Positions 1 through 8,501 of a DNA stretch of 33,378 nucleotides are shown here, piece after piece (positions within the stretch are counted from its first letter, which is position 1; each line of letters opens with the position of its first letter). Made by a program: the position numbers and the translations under genes. The notes under the pieces were generated by a model. The model saw only the letters and a list, made by a program, of their open reading frames with translations, did no database searches and was not told where the DNA came from. Source of the stretch: Candidatus Scybalocola faecipullorum (GTDB lineage: Bacteria; Bacillota; Clostridia; Lachnospirales; Lachnospiraceae); NCBI GenBank assembly GCA_018716485.1, contig DVJY01000058.1:1-33378 (forward strand), in the 5' to 3' direction.

Positions 1-101
1 CAGCCCTCGAAAATTCGCCTGTTTTCAAGGCAGGCGATGGAAGCGTACTGGACGTACGCTGACTGAGGATAACGCAGAAAACAGGCGAATTTACAGGGCT
101 G
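1..101. repeat. Imperfect inverted repeat with inner hairpin
   Basis: The outer arms at 1-25 and 78-101 are complementary over about 22 positions (CAGCCCT, then AAATTCGCCTGTTTT, against AAAACAGGCGAATTT, then AGGGCTG). Inside lies a second hairpin around 52-61 (GCGTAC paired with GTACGC). The whole block would fold into a long cruciform or a structured RNA. It starts at the first base of the window, so the left boundary may be cut. I cannot name the family. It could be a small non-autonomous repeat, or an RNA element read into the next gene. Confidence 0.6.
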
Positions 102-104
102 AGG

Positions 105-187
105 CGTATTGCCCCTTGTACACCGACGCTATCATTTCTAAAAAGACAGATTTGATCTGGAAAGTGAAAAGAGAGGATTACGGATGA
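105..187 (+). pseudogene. Possible 3' remnant of an upstream gene
   Basis: The frame starting at position 2 stays open to a TGA at 185-187. That TGA overlaps the next start codon as ATGA, which is typical of coupled genes. Its last residues read TDLIWKVKREDYG. The portion before about 104 lies inside the inverted repeat, so only about 27 codons could be original coding sequence. An upstream ABC permease or regulator cut by the repeat is one reading. This is weak: the frame is short and has no recognisable domain. Confidence 0.25.
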
Positions 188-624
188 GACTGGAAGTTAA
201 AAATTTGGAAAAAAGCTTTAAAAGTGAAAAAGTGCTTCAGGATATTAATCTTGACTTTACTGACGGACATATTTACGGCATTATCGGCCGCAACGGCTCC
301 GGAAAATCAGTGCTGTTTAAAATTATATGCGGGTTTATGCACGCAGATGGGGGTACGGTGAGCCTTGACGGAAAAATCATTGGAAAAGATATTGATTTTC
401 CGGAAAATATGGGGGCGATTATGGAAAATCCTGATCTGATCGTCCTTGACGAGCCGATGAACGGCCTTGATGAGCAGGGCGTTACAGAAATGCGGGAACT
501 GTTTTTAAAGCTGAAAGAGGAACATAAACTGATTCTTATGGCCAGTCACAACAGGGAAGATATCGATATGCTCTGTGATGAGGTGTACCATATCGAGAAA
601 GGGAAAATTGAAAAGGTGCGGTAA
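184..624 (+). pseudogene. ABC transporter ATPase, internally deleted
   Basis: This was the nucleotide-binding subunit of an ABC-2 type exporter. The N-terminal half is normal, with Walker A GRNGSGKS at about residues 36-43. The C-terminal half is also normal: Walker B LIVLDEP, D-loop NGLDE and the H-loop in MASHNRED. The protein has only 146 residues against about 210-230 for the family. The missing part is exactly the helical domain with the LSGGQ-type signature. The sequence passes from GAIMENP (412-432) straight to DLIVLDEP. Related ATPases have an I-x-E-x-P segment after the Q-loop and an AIMENP segment just before Walker B, so an in-frame deletion between two similar stretches fits. Without the signature motif, normal ATP hydrolysis is unlikely. 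The SD is GAGAGG. No permease follows; a terminator does. Confidence 0.8.
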
Positions 625-638
625 AGCACATTTTGGAA

Positions 639-665
639 AGCCTGTCGTTTTGGACAGGTTTTTTC
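639..665 (+). terminator. Intrinsic terminator after the ABC remnant
   Basis: Stem CCTGTC (641-646) and GACAGG (653-658) with a GTTTTG loop, followed by a run of T residues at 659-664. Confidence 0.8.
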
Positions 666-763
666 ATGTTTTATGTCGATTTGTGCGCTTTGCACAAAAA
701 AATGTCGAGAGTTTACATAAGGATAACCAAATAAAAAGTTGACATTTTCAGTTTGTCACAATT

Positions 764-850
764 TTATCCACAGGGTAAAAGTGCCGATTTTGCCATAAAA
801 TCGACTTATACACAAAGTTATCCACATTATCCACAATAAATTTATCCCCA
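764..850 (+). promoter_or_regulatory. Cluster of DnaA boxes
   Basis: Four perfect matches to TTATNCACA lie in the same orientation at 764-772 (TTATCCACA), 806-814 (TTATACACA), 818-826 and 827-835 (both TTATCCACA). A fifth near match, TTATCCCCA, is at 842-850. The last box lies in an 18-bp perfect palindrome, TATCCCCAATTGGGGATA (843-860). About 100 bp downstream is a very AT-rich tract (about 945-1045). The 625-1131 gap holds no convincing gene. The density is that of an origin or a DnaA-titrating/regulatory site, but no dnaA, dnaN or rpmH is nearby. The boxes are seen; the role is inferred. Confidence 0.8.
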
Positions 851-1049
851 ATTGGGGATAGTTTGAAGGGGGAAAAACCAAATATATGTTTTGGCGATAA
901 CATAGAATCGACAGTTGTTTCCAAAAAAATACAAGAAATCCATTGACTTTTTTGTATTTAGACAATGGGAAAAATAAGAAAAAAATTATTGTTTTTTTAT
1001 GTCAAAAAAGAATATAAAATGAAATATTTTGAAAACTTAGTGAATTGCC

Positions 1050-1077
1050 TTGAAATACACCGGGGATATGGTATAAT
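1050..1077 (+). promoter_or_regulatory. Sigma-A promoter of hpf
   Basis: -35 TTGAAA at 1050-1055, 16-bp spacer, -10 TATAAT at 1072-1077. The hpf start codon lies 55 bp downstream. Confidence 0.7.
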
Positions 1078-1131
1078 TGGAATATCAAAAACGATTTGTT
1101 TTGATAATAAATCGCAAAGGAGTTGGATAGT

Positions 1132-1659
1132 ATGCGTTTTACAATCAGCGGAAAAAATATTGAGGTGACTCAGGGGTTAAGGGATGCTATTTTAGAAAAA
1201 CTTGGAAAGCTGGACAAGTATTTGAGTGAAGATACAGAGGTTATTGTCACTTTAAGTGTGGAAAAAGCCCGCCAGAAGATTGAAGTAACGATTCCGGTCA
1301 AAGGCAATATTATCCGTGCGGAGCAGGCTTGCGATGATATGTATGTATCCATTGATCTGGTCGAGGAAGTTATAGAGCGTCAGATGCGCAGATATAAGAC
1401 AAGACTTGTCAATCAGCAGCATGCGGCGGGTAATTTTCAGAAAGCATTTTTGGATATGGAGCCTGAAGAAGAGGGCACAGTTAAAATTGTCAGAACGAAA
1501 CGTTTTGCAATGAAACCGATGGATGTTGAGGAAGCGTGCATTCAGATGGAACTCCTCGGACATAATTTCTTTGTTTTCAGAAATGCGGATACCGATGAGG
1601 TGAATGTGGTTTATAAGAGAAACGGCAATACTTACGGACTGATCGAACCGGAATTCTGA
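1132..1659 (+). CDS. hpf: Ribosome hibernation promoting factor, long form
   Basis: HPF binds the 30S subunit in stationary phase and pairs 70S ribosomes into inactive 100S dimers. The product is 175 residues, the length of the long form. The N-terminal RaiA/HPF fold covers about 1-100, starting MRFTISGKNIEVTQGLRD. A variable linker follows, and the C-terminal dimerisation domain covers about 118-175, beginning VKIVRTKRFAMKPM and ending near NTYGLIEPEF. The ATG at 1132 is chosen because AAAGGAG lies at 1116-1122 with ideal spacing; the in-frame TTG at 1123 touches the SD and is unlikely. It has its own promoter and appears monocistronic. The unusual DnaA-box cluster lies 280 bp upstream. Confidence 0.95.
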   Translation: MRFTISGKNIEVTQGLRDAILEKLGKLDKYLSEDTEVIVTLSVEKARQKIEVTIPVKGNIIRAEQACDDMYVSIDLVEEVIERQMRRYKTRLVNQQHAAGNFQKAFLDMEPEEEGTVKIVRTKRFAMKPMDVEEACIQMELLGHNFFVFRNADTDEVNVVYKRNGNTYGLIEPEF

Positions 1660-1689
1660 TAAGAAGCAAAGTGTATAAAAAGATTTTTA

Positions 1690-1721
1690 CAGGCAGGCGG
1701 CCGATATGGCTGGCCTGCCTG
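1690..1721. other. GC-rich hairpin between hpf and the transketolase genes
   Basis: Perfect 9-bp stem CAGGCAGGC (1690-1698) with GCCTGCCTG (1713-1721). No T-run follows on the plus strand. It may end hpf transcription weakly or protect the mRNA 3' end. Confidence 0.5.
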
Positions 1722-1728
1722 AAGTATG

Positions 1729-1757
1729 TTGACATTTTCCGTATTTGTTGTTAGTAT
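1729..1757 (+). promoter_or_regulatory. Promoter of the transketolase operon
   Basis: -35 TTGACA at 1729-1734, 17-bp spacer, -10 TAGTAT at 1752-1757. An alternative -10, TATAAA at 1755-1760, would need a 20-bp spacer. Confidence 0.65.
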
Positions 1758-1791
1758 AAAATCGATAAAATTTTGAAAAAGGAGATTGGCG

Positions 1792-2628
1792 ATGAATAAG
1801 TTAGAACTTCAGAAGACGGCGAATGAGATCCGCAAAGGCATCATTATGGCTGTTCACAGTGCAAAATCCGGGCATCCGGGCGGTTCATTATCTGCGGCGG
1901 ACATATTTACTTATCTTTATTATGAAGAAATGAATGTAGATCCGAAAAAACCTCAGAAAGCGGACAGAGACCGTTTTGTACTTTCAAAAGGTCATGTGGC
2001 TCCGGGACTTTATGCCACGCTGGCACAGAAAGGCTATTTCCCGAAAGAGGATCTGATCACGCTGCGTCATGTAGGCTCTTATCTTCAGGGGCATCCGGAT
2101 ATGAAGCATATTCCGGGGGTGGATATGTCCAGCGGTTCTCTCGGACAGGGGATTTCCGCCGCTGTAGGCATGGCGCTTTCTGCAAAGATGAGCCATGAAG
2201 ATTATCGTGTTTATACGCTGCTCGGCGATGGGGAGATTCAGGAAGGACAGGTATGGGAAGCAGCCATGTTTGCCGGATCAAGAAAACTGGACAATCTTGT
2301 TGTCATTGTGGATAATAACGGCCTTCAGATTGACGGAGATATTGCTGAAGTCTGCTCACCGTATCCGATCGACGAAAAGTTTAAAGCGTTTAATTTCCAT
2401 GTGATCAATGTCAATGCTCATGATTTTGATGATCTGGACCGCGCATTCAAAGAGGCGAGAGCGACCAAAGGCATGCCGACGGCGATTATTGCAAAGAGCA
2501 TTAAAGGCAAGGGTGTTTCATTTATGGAAAATGAAGCCGGATGGCACGGCAAGGCGCCAAATGACGATGAATTTAAAATTGCTATGGAAGATTTGGAAAA
2601 GGCAGGTGAGGCATTATGTCAGAAGTAA
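1792..2628 (+). CDS. Transketolase, N-terminal (TPP-binding) subunit
   Basis: This is the thiamine-diphosphate-binding half of transketolase, which moves two-carbon units between sugar phosphates in the non-oxidative pentose phosphate pathway. At 278 residues it matches the N-terminal half of a full-length enzyme of about 650. Visible features are SKGHVAPGLYATL and the ThDP motif running from GDGEIQEG to VIVDNN. The start at ATG 1792 has AAAGGAG at 1778-1784; a TTG at 1786 is too close to the SD. The stop overlaps the start of the C-terminal subunit by 13 bp, so the two are co-transcribed and probably translated in step. Split transketolases are usual in clostridia and archaea. Confidence 0.93.
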   Translation: MNKLELQKTANEIRKGIIMAVHSAKSGHPGGSLSAADIFTYLYYEEMNVDPKKPQKADRDRFVLSKGHVAPGLYATLAQKGYFPKEDLITLRHVGSYLQGHPDMKHIPGVDMSSGSLGQGISAAVGMALSAKMSHEDYRVYTLLGDGEIQEGQVWEAAMFAGSRKLDNLVVIVDNNGLQIDGDIAEVCSPYPIDEKFKAFNFHVINVNAHDFDDLDRAFKEARATKGMPTAIIAKSIKGKGVSFMENEAGWHGKAPNDDEFKIAMEDLEKAGEALCQK

Positions 2629-3557
2629 AGAAAATTGCAACGAGAGAAAGTTACGGCAAGGCGCTTGTAGAACTTGGCAAAGCTCATGAAGATGTCGTAG
2701 TTTTAGATGCTGATCTTGCAGGCGCGACAAAGACAGATATGTTTAAAAAGGTATTTCCGGACAGACATATTGACTGCGGTATTGCAGAATCCAATATGAT
2801 GGGTATTGCGGCGGGCCTTGCGGCGACAGGCAAGGTGCCGTTTGCCAGCAGTTTTGCCATGTTCGCGGCAGGACGCGCTTATGAACAGATCAGAAACAGT
2901 ATCGGCTATCCTCACCTGAATGTGAAAATCGGAGCTACCCATGCGGGTATTTCTGTGGGCGAAGACGGAGCGACCCACCAGTGCAACGAAGATATTGCGC
3001 TGATGCGTACAATCCCGGGGATGGTTGTCATCAATCCGGCCGATGACGTGGAAGCGAGAGCTGCTGTGAAAGCCGCTTATGAATATGAAGGACCGGTTTA
3101 TATGCGTTTCGGACGGCTTGCAGTGCCGGTGATCAATGATGAGGAAACCTATCATTTTGAACTTGGCAAAGGCATTGTTTTAAAGGAAGGCAAAGACGTG
3201 ACGGTTGTTGCCACAGGACTTTGCGTGGCAGAAGCGATGGAAGCTGTGAAAAAGCTGGCTGAGGATGGCATTGATGCCCAGCTGATCAACATCCATACAA
3301 TTAAGCCGCTTGATGAAGATTTGATCGCGTCAGCAGCAGAAAAGACTGGAAAAATTGTTACCGTTGAGGAACATTCAGTCATCGGCGGTCTTGGCAGTGC
3401 AGTAGCAGATACATTGTGCATGAGGGCGCCGGCCAAGCTGCTGAAAATCGGTATCAATGATGTGTACGGAGAATCCGGGCCGGCGGTGGAATTGATTAGG
3501 AAATACGGTCTGGACAGCGAAAGTATCTATACGAAAATTAAAAATTGGCTTAAATAA
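2616..3557 (+). CDS. Transketolase, C-terminal subunit
   Basis: The partner of the preceding gene, 313 residues. It carries the pyrimidine-binding domain and the C-terminal domain of transketolase. The segment DCGIAESNMMGIAAGLAATG (about residues 50-69) holds the conserved glutamate that activates the thiamine cofactor, and VEEHSVIGGLGSAV lies in the C-terminal domain. The ATG at 2616 lies inside the end of the N-terminal subunit gene, with AGGTGAGG just upstream. The two products form the active enzyme together. 1-deoxyxylulose-5-phosphate synthase shares the fold but is a single longer chain, so transketolase is preferred. Confidence 0.93.
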   Translation: MSEVKKIATRESYGKALVELGKAHEDVVVLDADLAGATKTDMFKKVFPDRHIDCGIAESNMMGIAAGLAATGKVPFASSFAMFAAGRAYEQIRNSIGYPHLNVKIGATHAGISVGEDGATHQCNEDIALMRTIPGMVVINPADDVEARAAVKAAYEYEGPVYMRFGRLAVPVINDEETYHFELGKGIVLKEGKDVTVVATGLCVAEAMEAVKKLAEDGIDAQLINIHTIKPLDEDLIASAAEKTGKIVTVEEHSVIGGLGSAVADTLCMRAPAKLLKIGINDVYGESGPAVELIRKYGLDSESIYTKIKNWLK

Positions 3558-3566
3558 TATTTATAA

Positions 3567-3620
3567 ACAGTGCGGCAGCGCCAAAAACACGGCCTGATGT
3601 TTTTGGCGCTGCCGTGCTGT
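3567..3620. terminator. Long perfect hairpin ending the transketolase operon
   Basis: A 17-bp perfect stem, CGGCAGCGCCAAAAACA (3573-3589) with its complement at 3598-3614, around an 8-nt loop. Outer ACAG/CTGT arms extend it to 3567-3620. The T-run lies inside the right arm, so this is an unusual terminator shape. Confidence 0.65.
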
Positions 3621-3675
3621 TATAAGGAAAAGGCGTGAGACTGTTATGAAAAAGCCGAAGGAGGAAGGTATTGGT

Positions 3676-6600
3676 ATGATGGACGGTTTTGATTTTTCAT
3701 GGGTGAAGGATCCAAATGTGTTTAGTGTGAACCGGCTTTTGGCCCATTCAGATCATCAGTATTTTGCCGAGCAGGATAAAAAGCTGATGGATTTTAAGTT
3801 TTCCTTGAATGGACTGTGGAAATTTGCATGGGCGAAAAATTATGAAAGTGTTGTGAAAGATTTTTGGGAGACATCTTATGACTGCCATGACTGGGATGAT
3901 ATTGGGGTGCCGTCGCATATGCAGATGGAAGGGTACGGCGTGCCTCAGTATGTGAATGTCATGTATCCGTGGGATGGCAGTGAAGACATCCGTCCGGGAG
4001 AGATCCCGCAGCATTTTAATCCGGTGGGCATGTATGTCAGGTATGTTTCCCTGCCGGCGTGGATGGAAGGACAGCCGGTATATATTTCTTTTCAGGGCGT
4101 AGAGAGCGGCTTTGCCCTTTGGGTCAACGGTCATTTTGCCGGCTACAGTGAAGACAGCTTTACACCGGCGGAGTTTGAGATTACCCGGTGGATCGGCCAA
4201 GGGGAAAATAAAATTGCAGTGATGGTTTTTAGCAAGTGTTCGGGAAGCTGGCTGGAAGATCAGGACTTTTGGCGGCTTTCGGGCATTTTCAGAGATGTTT
4301 ATTTATATACAGTGCCGTCGTGCCATATCAGAGATCTGTTTGTTCATACACATTTGAACAGCAGCTTCAGTGAGGCGGATATCACTGTGGATTTTGAAAT
4401 GATGTATACAAAAGATGGTGACGGCGGTTTTGTGACGGCGGCGCTCTATGATGCTGACGGTCATCTTGCAGGCGAGGCGGGGGCGCCGGCCGGTTCGGGG
4501 CAGCTTGCCATTCGTATCGAAGCGCCGAAATTGTGGAGCAGTGAGTCTCCGTATTTATATACGCTGGAGATGTACGTCAATGACAGCAGCGATCATTTGT
4601 GTGAAACCATCCGTCAAAAAGTGGGCATAAGGCAATTTGCCATTGAGGACGGTGTGATGAAGCTGAACGGAAAGCGGATTGTGTTTAACGGCGTCAACCG
4701 CCATGAATTCAGCGATGTGCGCGGGCGCTGTGTGACCGAAGAAGAGATGCTTTGGGATGTGCAGACGATGAAGCGCCATAATATTAATGCTGTCAGAACA
4801 TCCCATTATCCGAATCAGAGCCGTTTCTATGAACTTTGTGATGAATACGGACTGTATGTGATCGATGAGACAAATATGGAAACCCACGGCACCTGGGCGG
4901 GCATGGAAGACGCCGGGAAAAATCCGTACATTCTGCCCCATGATAAGCCGGAATGGAAAGCAGCGGTGCTTGACCGGGCAAATTCGATGCTTCAGAGAGA
5001 TAAAAATCATGCGTGTATTTTGATATGGTCCTGCGGCAATGAATCTTTCGGCGGCAGTAATATTTATGCCATGAGCCGCCTGTTTAAAGAAAAAGATCCG
5101 TCAAGGCTCGTTCACTATGAAGGACTCTGCCATGACCGACGCTACAATGATACAAGCGATATGGAAAGTCAGATGTATCCGCCGGTTTCAGCCATTGAGC
5201 AATTTTTGGCGGTTCATCGGGACAAGCCGTTTATTTGCTGTGAGTATACCCACTCTATGGGCAATTCCAACGGGGCTATGAGCAAATATACAGATCTGGC
5301 ACAGAGAGAACCGTTGTATCAGGGCGGATTTATATGGGATTTTATTGATCAGGCGATTTTGAAAAAAGACCGGTACGGCAGGCCGTATCACGCTTACGGC
5401 GGAGATTTCGGCGACCGGCCGACCAACGGCAATTTCTGCGCCAATGGTATTGTCTATGCCGACCGGACGGTAACTTCAAAAATGGCCGAAGTCAAATATA
5501 ATTATCAAAACATTAGAATTTCATTTGACAAAGACGGTATTATCATTAAAAATACGCTTTTATTTACAAATACGAAAGAATTTTTATGTAAACTTATATT
5601 GATGAAAGACGGACATATCATCGAGGAAAAGGCGGCACAGACGGACATAAAACCGCAGACCCAAAGCAGGATGCCGTGGCCGTTTGCCGAGCCTTTTGAC
5701 GGAGGAAACGGCGAATATGTACTGACGGTAAGCTTTCGTTTGAAAGAAGCCTGCCTGTGGGCAAGGGCGGGCCATGAAATCGCATTCGGCCAGTATGTGT
5801 TTGAACAAAATACAGGAACTTATCCGTGCCTTGGAGCGGAAAGAGAATGCCCGAAAGTGGTCGACGGCGTTTATAATACAGGCGTGTACGGCGCCGGTTT
5901 TTCAATGCTATTTTCCAAGGAGAGCGGGTATCTTGTGTCACTTAAAGCCAACGGCCGGGAAATGCTTGACGAGCCGCCAAAGCCGAATTTCTGGCGGGCG
6001 CCGACCAACAATGACGAGGGATGCAGGCTGCCGTTTGAGGCTGCTGTATGGAAGACTGCCAGTCTGTATCAGAAGCTGACGTCGTTTTCCGTAACAAAAA
6101 CAGAACATACAGTGATCATTAAAGCTATTCACCAGTTGGCGGCAGTGCCGCCGGTCGGTGCGGTGACGATATATGAGATTGACGGCCGCGGCCGCATGAC
6201 CGTGTCCCTGCAGTGTGGTGCAGGCAAGGGCTTCCCGATCATGCCTGAAATATCGATGCTGTTTAAACTGCCTGCGGATTATGATCAGACGGAATGGTAC
6301 GGCAGAGGGCCTCAGGAAAATTATGCTGACCGAAAATACGGATGTCCGCTGGGTATTTACAGGAAAAAGGTATCAGAGCATCTTGAAAAATATGTTTATG
6401 TTCAGGAATGCGGCAATCACAGCGATGTCCGGTATATGAAAGTGACTGACGCCAAAGGCCGGGGACTGAAATTTTCCGGACAGTGTCTGGATGTCAGTGT
6501 TCTGCCTTATACGCCGCATGAATTGGAAAATGCATCCCACTGGTATGAACTCGGCCCGGCACATCATACGGTTGTCCGCGCGGGTAAGCAAATGGGCGTG

Positions 6601-6696
6601 GGCGGCGATGACAGCTGGGGCTCAAGAGTCCATGACGAATTTGTGATTCACAGCGGACAGCCGCAGAAAATCCAGTTTACTGTAGAAATTTTGTAA
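3676..6696 (+). CDS. lacZ: Beta-galactosidase, GH2 (LacZ type)
   Basis: A cytoplasmic glycoside hydrolase of family 2 that splits terminal beta-galactosides such as lactose. At about 1006 residues it has the full LacZ length: sugar-binding jelly roll, immunoglobulin-like domains, the (beta/alpha)8 barrel, and the C-terminal beta-sandwich (WYGRGPQENYADRK, QECGNHSDVRY). In the barrel, NAVRTSHYPN and IDETNMETHGTW are visible. The acid/base is Glu456 in IWSCGNESFGG, and the nucleophile is Glu523 in FICCEYTHSMGNSNG. No signal peptide is seen. ATG 3676 is chosen because AAGGAGG (3658-3664) precedes it. An in-frame ATG at 3646 would add ten residues but has only a weak SD. No sugar transporter or regulator is adjacent. 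Confidence 0.95.
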   Translation: MMDGFDFSWVKDPNVFSVNRLLAHSDHQYFAEQDKKLMDFKFSLNGLWKFAWAKNYESVVKDFWETSYDCHDWDDIGVPSHMQMEGYGVPQYVNVMYPWDGSEDIRPGEIPQHFNPVGMYVRYVSLPAWMEGQPVYISFQGVESGFALWVNGHFAGYSEDSFTPAEFEITRWIGQGENKIAVMVFSKCSGSWLEDQDFWRLSGIFRDVYLYTVPSCHIRDLFVHTHLNSSFSEADITVDFEMMYTKDGDGGFVTAALYDADGHLAGEAGAPAGSGQLAIRIEAPKLWSSESPYLYTLEMYVNDSSDHLCETIRQKVGIRQFAIEDGVMKLNGKRIVFNGVNRHEFSDVRGRCVTEEEMLWDVQTMKRHNINAVRTSHYPNQSRFYELCDEYGLYVIDETNMETHGTWAGMEDAGKNPYILPHDKPEWKAAVLDRANSMLQRDKNHACILIWSCGNESFGGSNIYAMSRLFKEKDPSRLVHYEGLCHDRRYNDTSDMESQMYPPVSAIEQFLAVHRDKPFICCEYTHSMGNSNGAMSKYTDLAQREPLYQGGFIWDFIDQAILKKDRYGRPYHAYGGDFGDRPTNGNFCANGIVYADRTVTSKMAEVKYNYQNIRISFDKDGIIIKNTLLFTNTKEFLCKLILMKDGHIIEEKAAQTDIKPQTQSRMPWPFAEPFDGGNGEYVLTVSFRLKEACLWARAGHEIAFGQYVFEQNTGTYPCLGAERECPKVVDGVYNTGVYGAGFSMLFSKESGYLVSLKANGREMLDEPPKPNFWRAPTNNDEGCRLPFEAAVWKTASLYQKLTSFSVTKTEHTVIIKAIHQLAAVPPVGAVTIYEIDGRGRMTVSLQCGAGKGFPIMPEISMLFKLPADYDQTEWYGRGPQENYADRKYGCPLGIYRKKVSEHLEKYVYVQECGNHSDVRYMKVTDAKGRGLKFSGQCLDVSVLPYTPHELENASHWYELGPAHHTVVRAGKQMGVGGDDSWGSRVHDEFVIHSGQPQKIQFTVEIL

Positions 6697-6747
6697 GAGT
6701 CAGAAAAGCCGGCTCAAAATATGGCCGAAAAAAAGGAGGACTGCCCG

Positions 6748-7836
6748 ATGATTTACAGATATCCCGAATATTATCATGACTTTAGCTGTATCGGCGGGCA
6801 GTGCCCGGAAACATGCTGTACAGGCTGGAAAATTTCAATCGATGAAAGAACGTGCAGAAAATATGCGAAAGCATCTGAAAGTATGTACTATATGCCTGAA
6901 TTTCGGGAGAAATTAAAGCAGGGGATTGATTTTAAACAGCGAGTATTTAAGACAGAGACAGGCAGGTGTCCGTTTCTGGGAAATGACCATCTGTGTGATA
7001 TTTACCGGCAGATGGGGCCGCGGGCGCTGTGCGGCGCATGCAAACGTTATCCGAGACATATGGAAGATTACGGACAGCTCAAAGAAGTGATGCTGTCACT
7101 GTCTTGCCCGGAGGCGGCAAGGCTGATTCTCTCCCAGAAGAGCCGCAATCGGTTCAGGGTGCGCGTGACGGCAAAAAAACCGTCATTCCATATGCCGGAA
7201 GATGTGCTGGCGCAGTATGATCGGTACAGGCATTTCTTTTTTGAGATTGTCCGTGACCAAAGACAGCCGATGGAAAAGCGCGCCGTCCGTCTGCTGAAGG
7301 CGGCCAAAGCAGTATCACATGAAGATTTTGCGGTGCCGCCGAAAGTTTCAAAAGATGTTTTGGAAAATGGGCGGCAAAGAATTGAATATATGGAGATGAC
7401 CGGGGGACTGGAGCAGATTATCGGTTCATGGAAATCAATGCTGGCGCCGATGTTACAAACGCTCAGACAGACTCTTGAGGACGGACAATATGCGCAAAAG
7501 CGCGCGGCATTTAAAGCTGCAGAGGAAGAACTTGCACTGCCGTATGAACATCTGATGACTTATTATCTTTACAGTATGCTGTATTGGGCGCTGTATGACG
7601 GGGAACTGTCTGCCAAAGTCCGTCTGGCGTCATATTATTTTATTGTAGTCCGGGAAATGCTTTTTGCCCGGTGGCTTATGGAAGAACGCTGCAGTCTTGA
7701 AGATCTGGTCATGTGGGCCAGCCGGCTGGCGCGGATGTGCGAGCACTCGGATGACAATGTCAACGCGCTGGAAGCGATGGTGGGCAGCAGCCCGGCTTTT
7801 AACCTGCGCCGTATGACCGGTGCGCTCTTGTATTAA
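6748..7836 (+). CDS. fliB: FliB-like cysteine-rich protein (flagellin lysine-N-methylase family)
   Basis: This belongs to the family annotated as flagellin lysine-N-methylase, related to the YkgJ-type CxxCxxCC proteins. The N-terminus carries Cys14, Cys19, Cys23 and Cys24 in FSCIGGQCPETCCTGW. GRCPFLGNDHLCDIY and ALCGACKRYPR follow, a pattern suited to a metal or Fe-S centre. The rest (about 140-362) is a helical domain with no motif I recognise. The ATG at 6748 has AAGGAGG at 6733-6739; an upstream in-frame ATG at 6721 lies before that SD and is less likely. It follows lacZ by 51 bp without a terminator. No flagellar gene is in the window, so a flagellin substrate is not supported here. Many non-motile clostridia carry homologues with no proven role. 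Confidence 0.72.
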   Translation: MIYRYPEYYHDFSCIGGQCPETCCTGWKISIDERTCRKYAKASESMYYMPEFREKLKQGIDFKQRVFKTETGRCPFLGNDHLCDIYRQMGPRALCGACKRYPRHMEDYGQLKEVMLSLSCPEAARLILSQKSRNRFRVRVTAKKPSFHMPEDVLAQYDRYRHFFFEIVRDQRQPMEKRAVRLLKAAKAVSHEDFAVPPKVSKDVLENGRQRIEYMEMTGGLEQIIGSWKSMLAPMLQTLRQTLEDGQYAQKRAAFKAAEEELALPYEHLMTYYLYSMLYWALYDGELSAKVRLASYYFIVVREMLFARWLMEERCSLEDLVMWASRLARMCEHSDDNVNALEAMVGSSPAFNLRRMTGALLY

Positions 7837-7863
7837 ATAGATTGAAATCAAAGGAAGGTTGAC

Positions 7864-8361
7864 ATGATTGCCTTAACGATTGAAGACGGCAGACTTTTTG
7901 TTTCAAAACTGCTTGTGCAAAATACGTTTGACAAATTTTATGTGGGAGAGTCTGTTGTGAAGACGTTTGCCGATTTTAAAATGGGCGGCAGTCTGAACAC
8001 CGGCTATTTTTCCAGCGATGAGCAGCAGCAGCTTGACGGCCGGCATCTGTGTCTCTGGTCTGAAATCAAGCCGTTTGCCTATCAGCTGATCAAAGGACAT
8101 AAACTGCCGGTGTCTTTTCAGTTTGTCTTACAGCTCTCCGATGAAAATACCCGGTGGCTGCTTGAAAAAAATAAATCTTCGGTGCCTGCGGATGCGGTCG
8201 AAGGCCTTTATATGAATCTCAGATACGAGAAAAATGAATTTTCCTGCGTGACCGGGATTTCATTTAAAACGTTTATTTTGGATAAAACGGTGGAACAGCT
8301 TTGGGATGAAACGGTAAAGACTTTTTTCAGACAGCAGCATATCGCGGTGACTGAGAAATAG
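7864..8361 (+). CDS. DUF5721 family protein
   Basis: A 165-residue soluble protein starting MIALTIEDGRLFVSKLLVQN. It matches my memory of DUF5721, a family found mainly in Lachnospiraceae and without known function. A central WSEIKPFAYQLIKGHKLPVS segment and LPVSFQFVLQLSDEN are the parts that look conserved. There is no signal peptide, membrane segment or catalytic motif. The SD AAAGGAAGG precedes the ATG. It follows the FliB-like gene by 27 bp and is probably in the same transcript. Confidence 0.75.
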   Translation: MIALTIEDGRLFVSKLLVQNTFDKFYVGESVVKTFADFKMGGSLNTGYFSSDEQQQLDGRHLCLWSEIKPFAYQLIKGHKLPVSFQFVLQLSDENTRWLLEKNKSSVPADAVEGLYMNLRYEKNEFSCVTGISFKTFILDKTVEQLWDETVKTFFRQQHIAVTEK

Positions 8362-8439
8362 TACCGCGGAAAAAACATGAATACATTTACAGTGGTGTTG
8401 AGATATTTAATAAAATTGCATCAGGAGGCCGGAATGAGA

Positions 8440-8468
8440 TTGAAGAAATAAAGACGGCATGATAGAAT
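8440..8468 (+). promoter_or_regulatory. Promoter of the toxin mRNA
   Basis: -35 TTGAAG at 8440-8445, 17-bp spacer, -10 TAGAAT at 8463-8468. Transcription would begin near 8475 and give a leader of about 84 nt. Confidence 0.65.
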
Positions 8469-8501
8469 AGGAACACGGGAAACCATAGAGCCGGGCGGCT
8501 T

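Noticed and set aside
739-767. Promoter TTGACA upstream of the DnaA boxes
   Set aside because: The expected -10 position reads TTTTAT, too weak; no gene follows closely.
965-1168. Open frame in the AT-rich tract before hpf
   Set aside because: Composition is low-complexity Lys/Phe-rich; it overlaps the hpf promoter and start and has no SD.
8434-8451. Five-codon ORF (MRLKK) with an AGGAGG site
   Set aside because: It overlaps the toxin -35 box and is too short to judge; it could be chance or a remnant.
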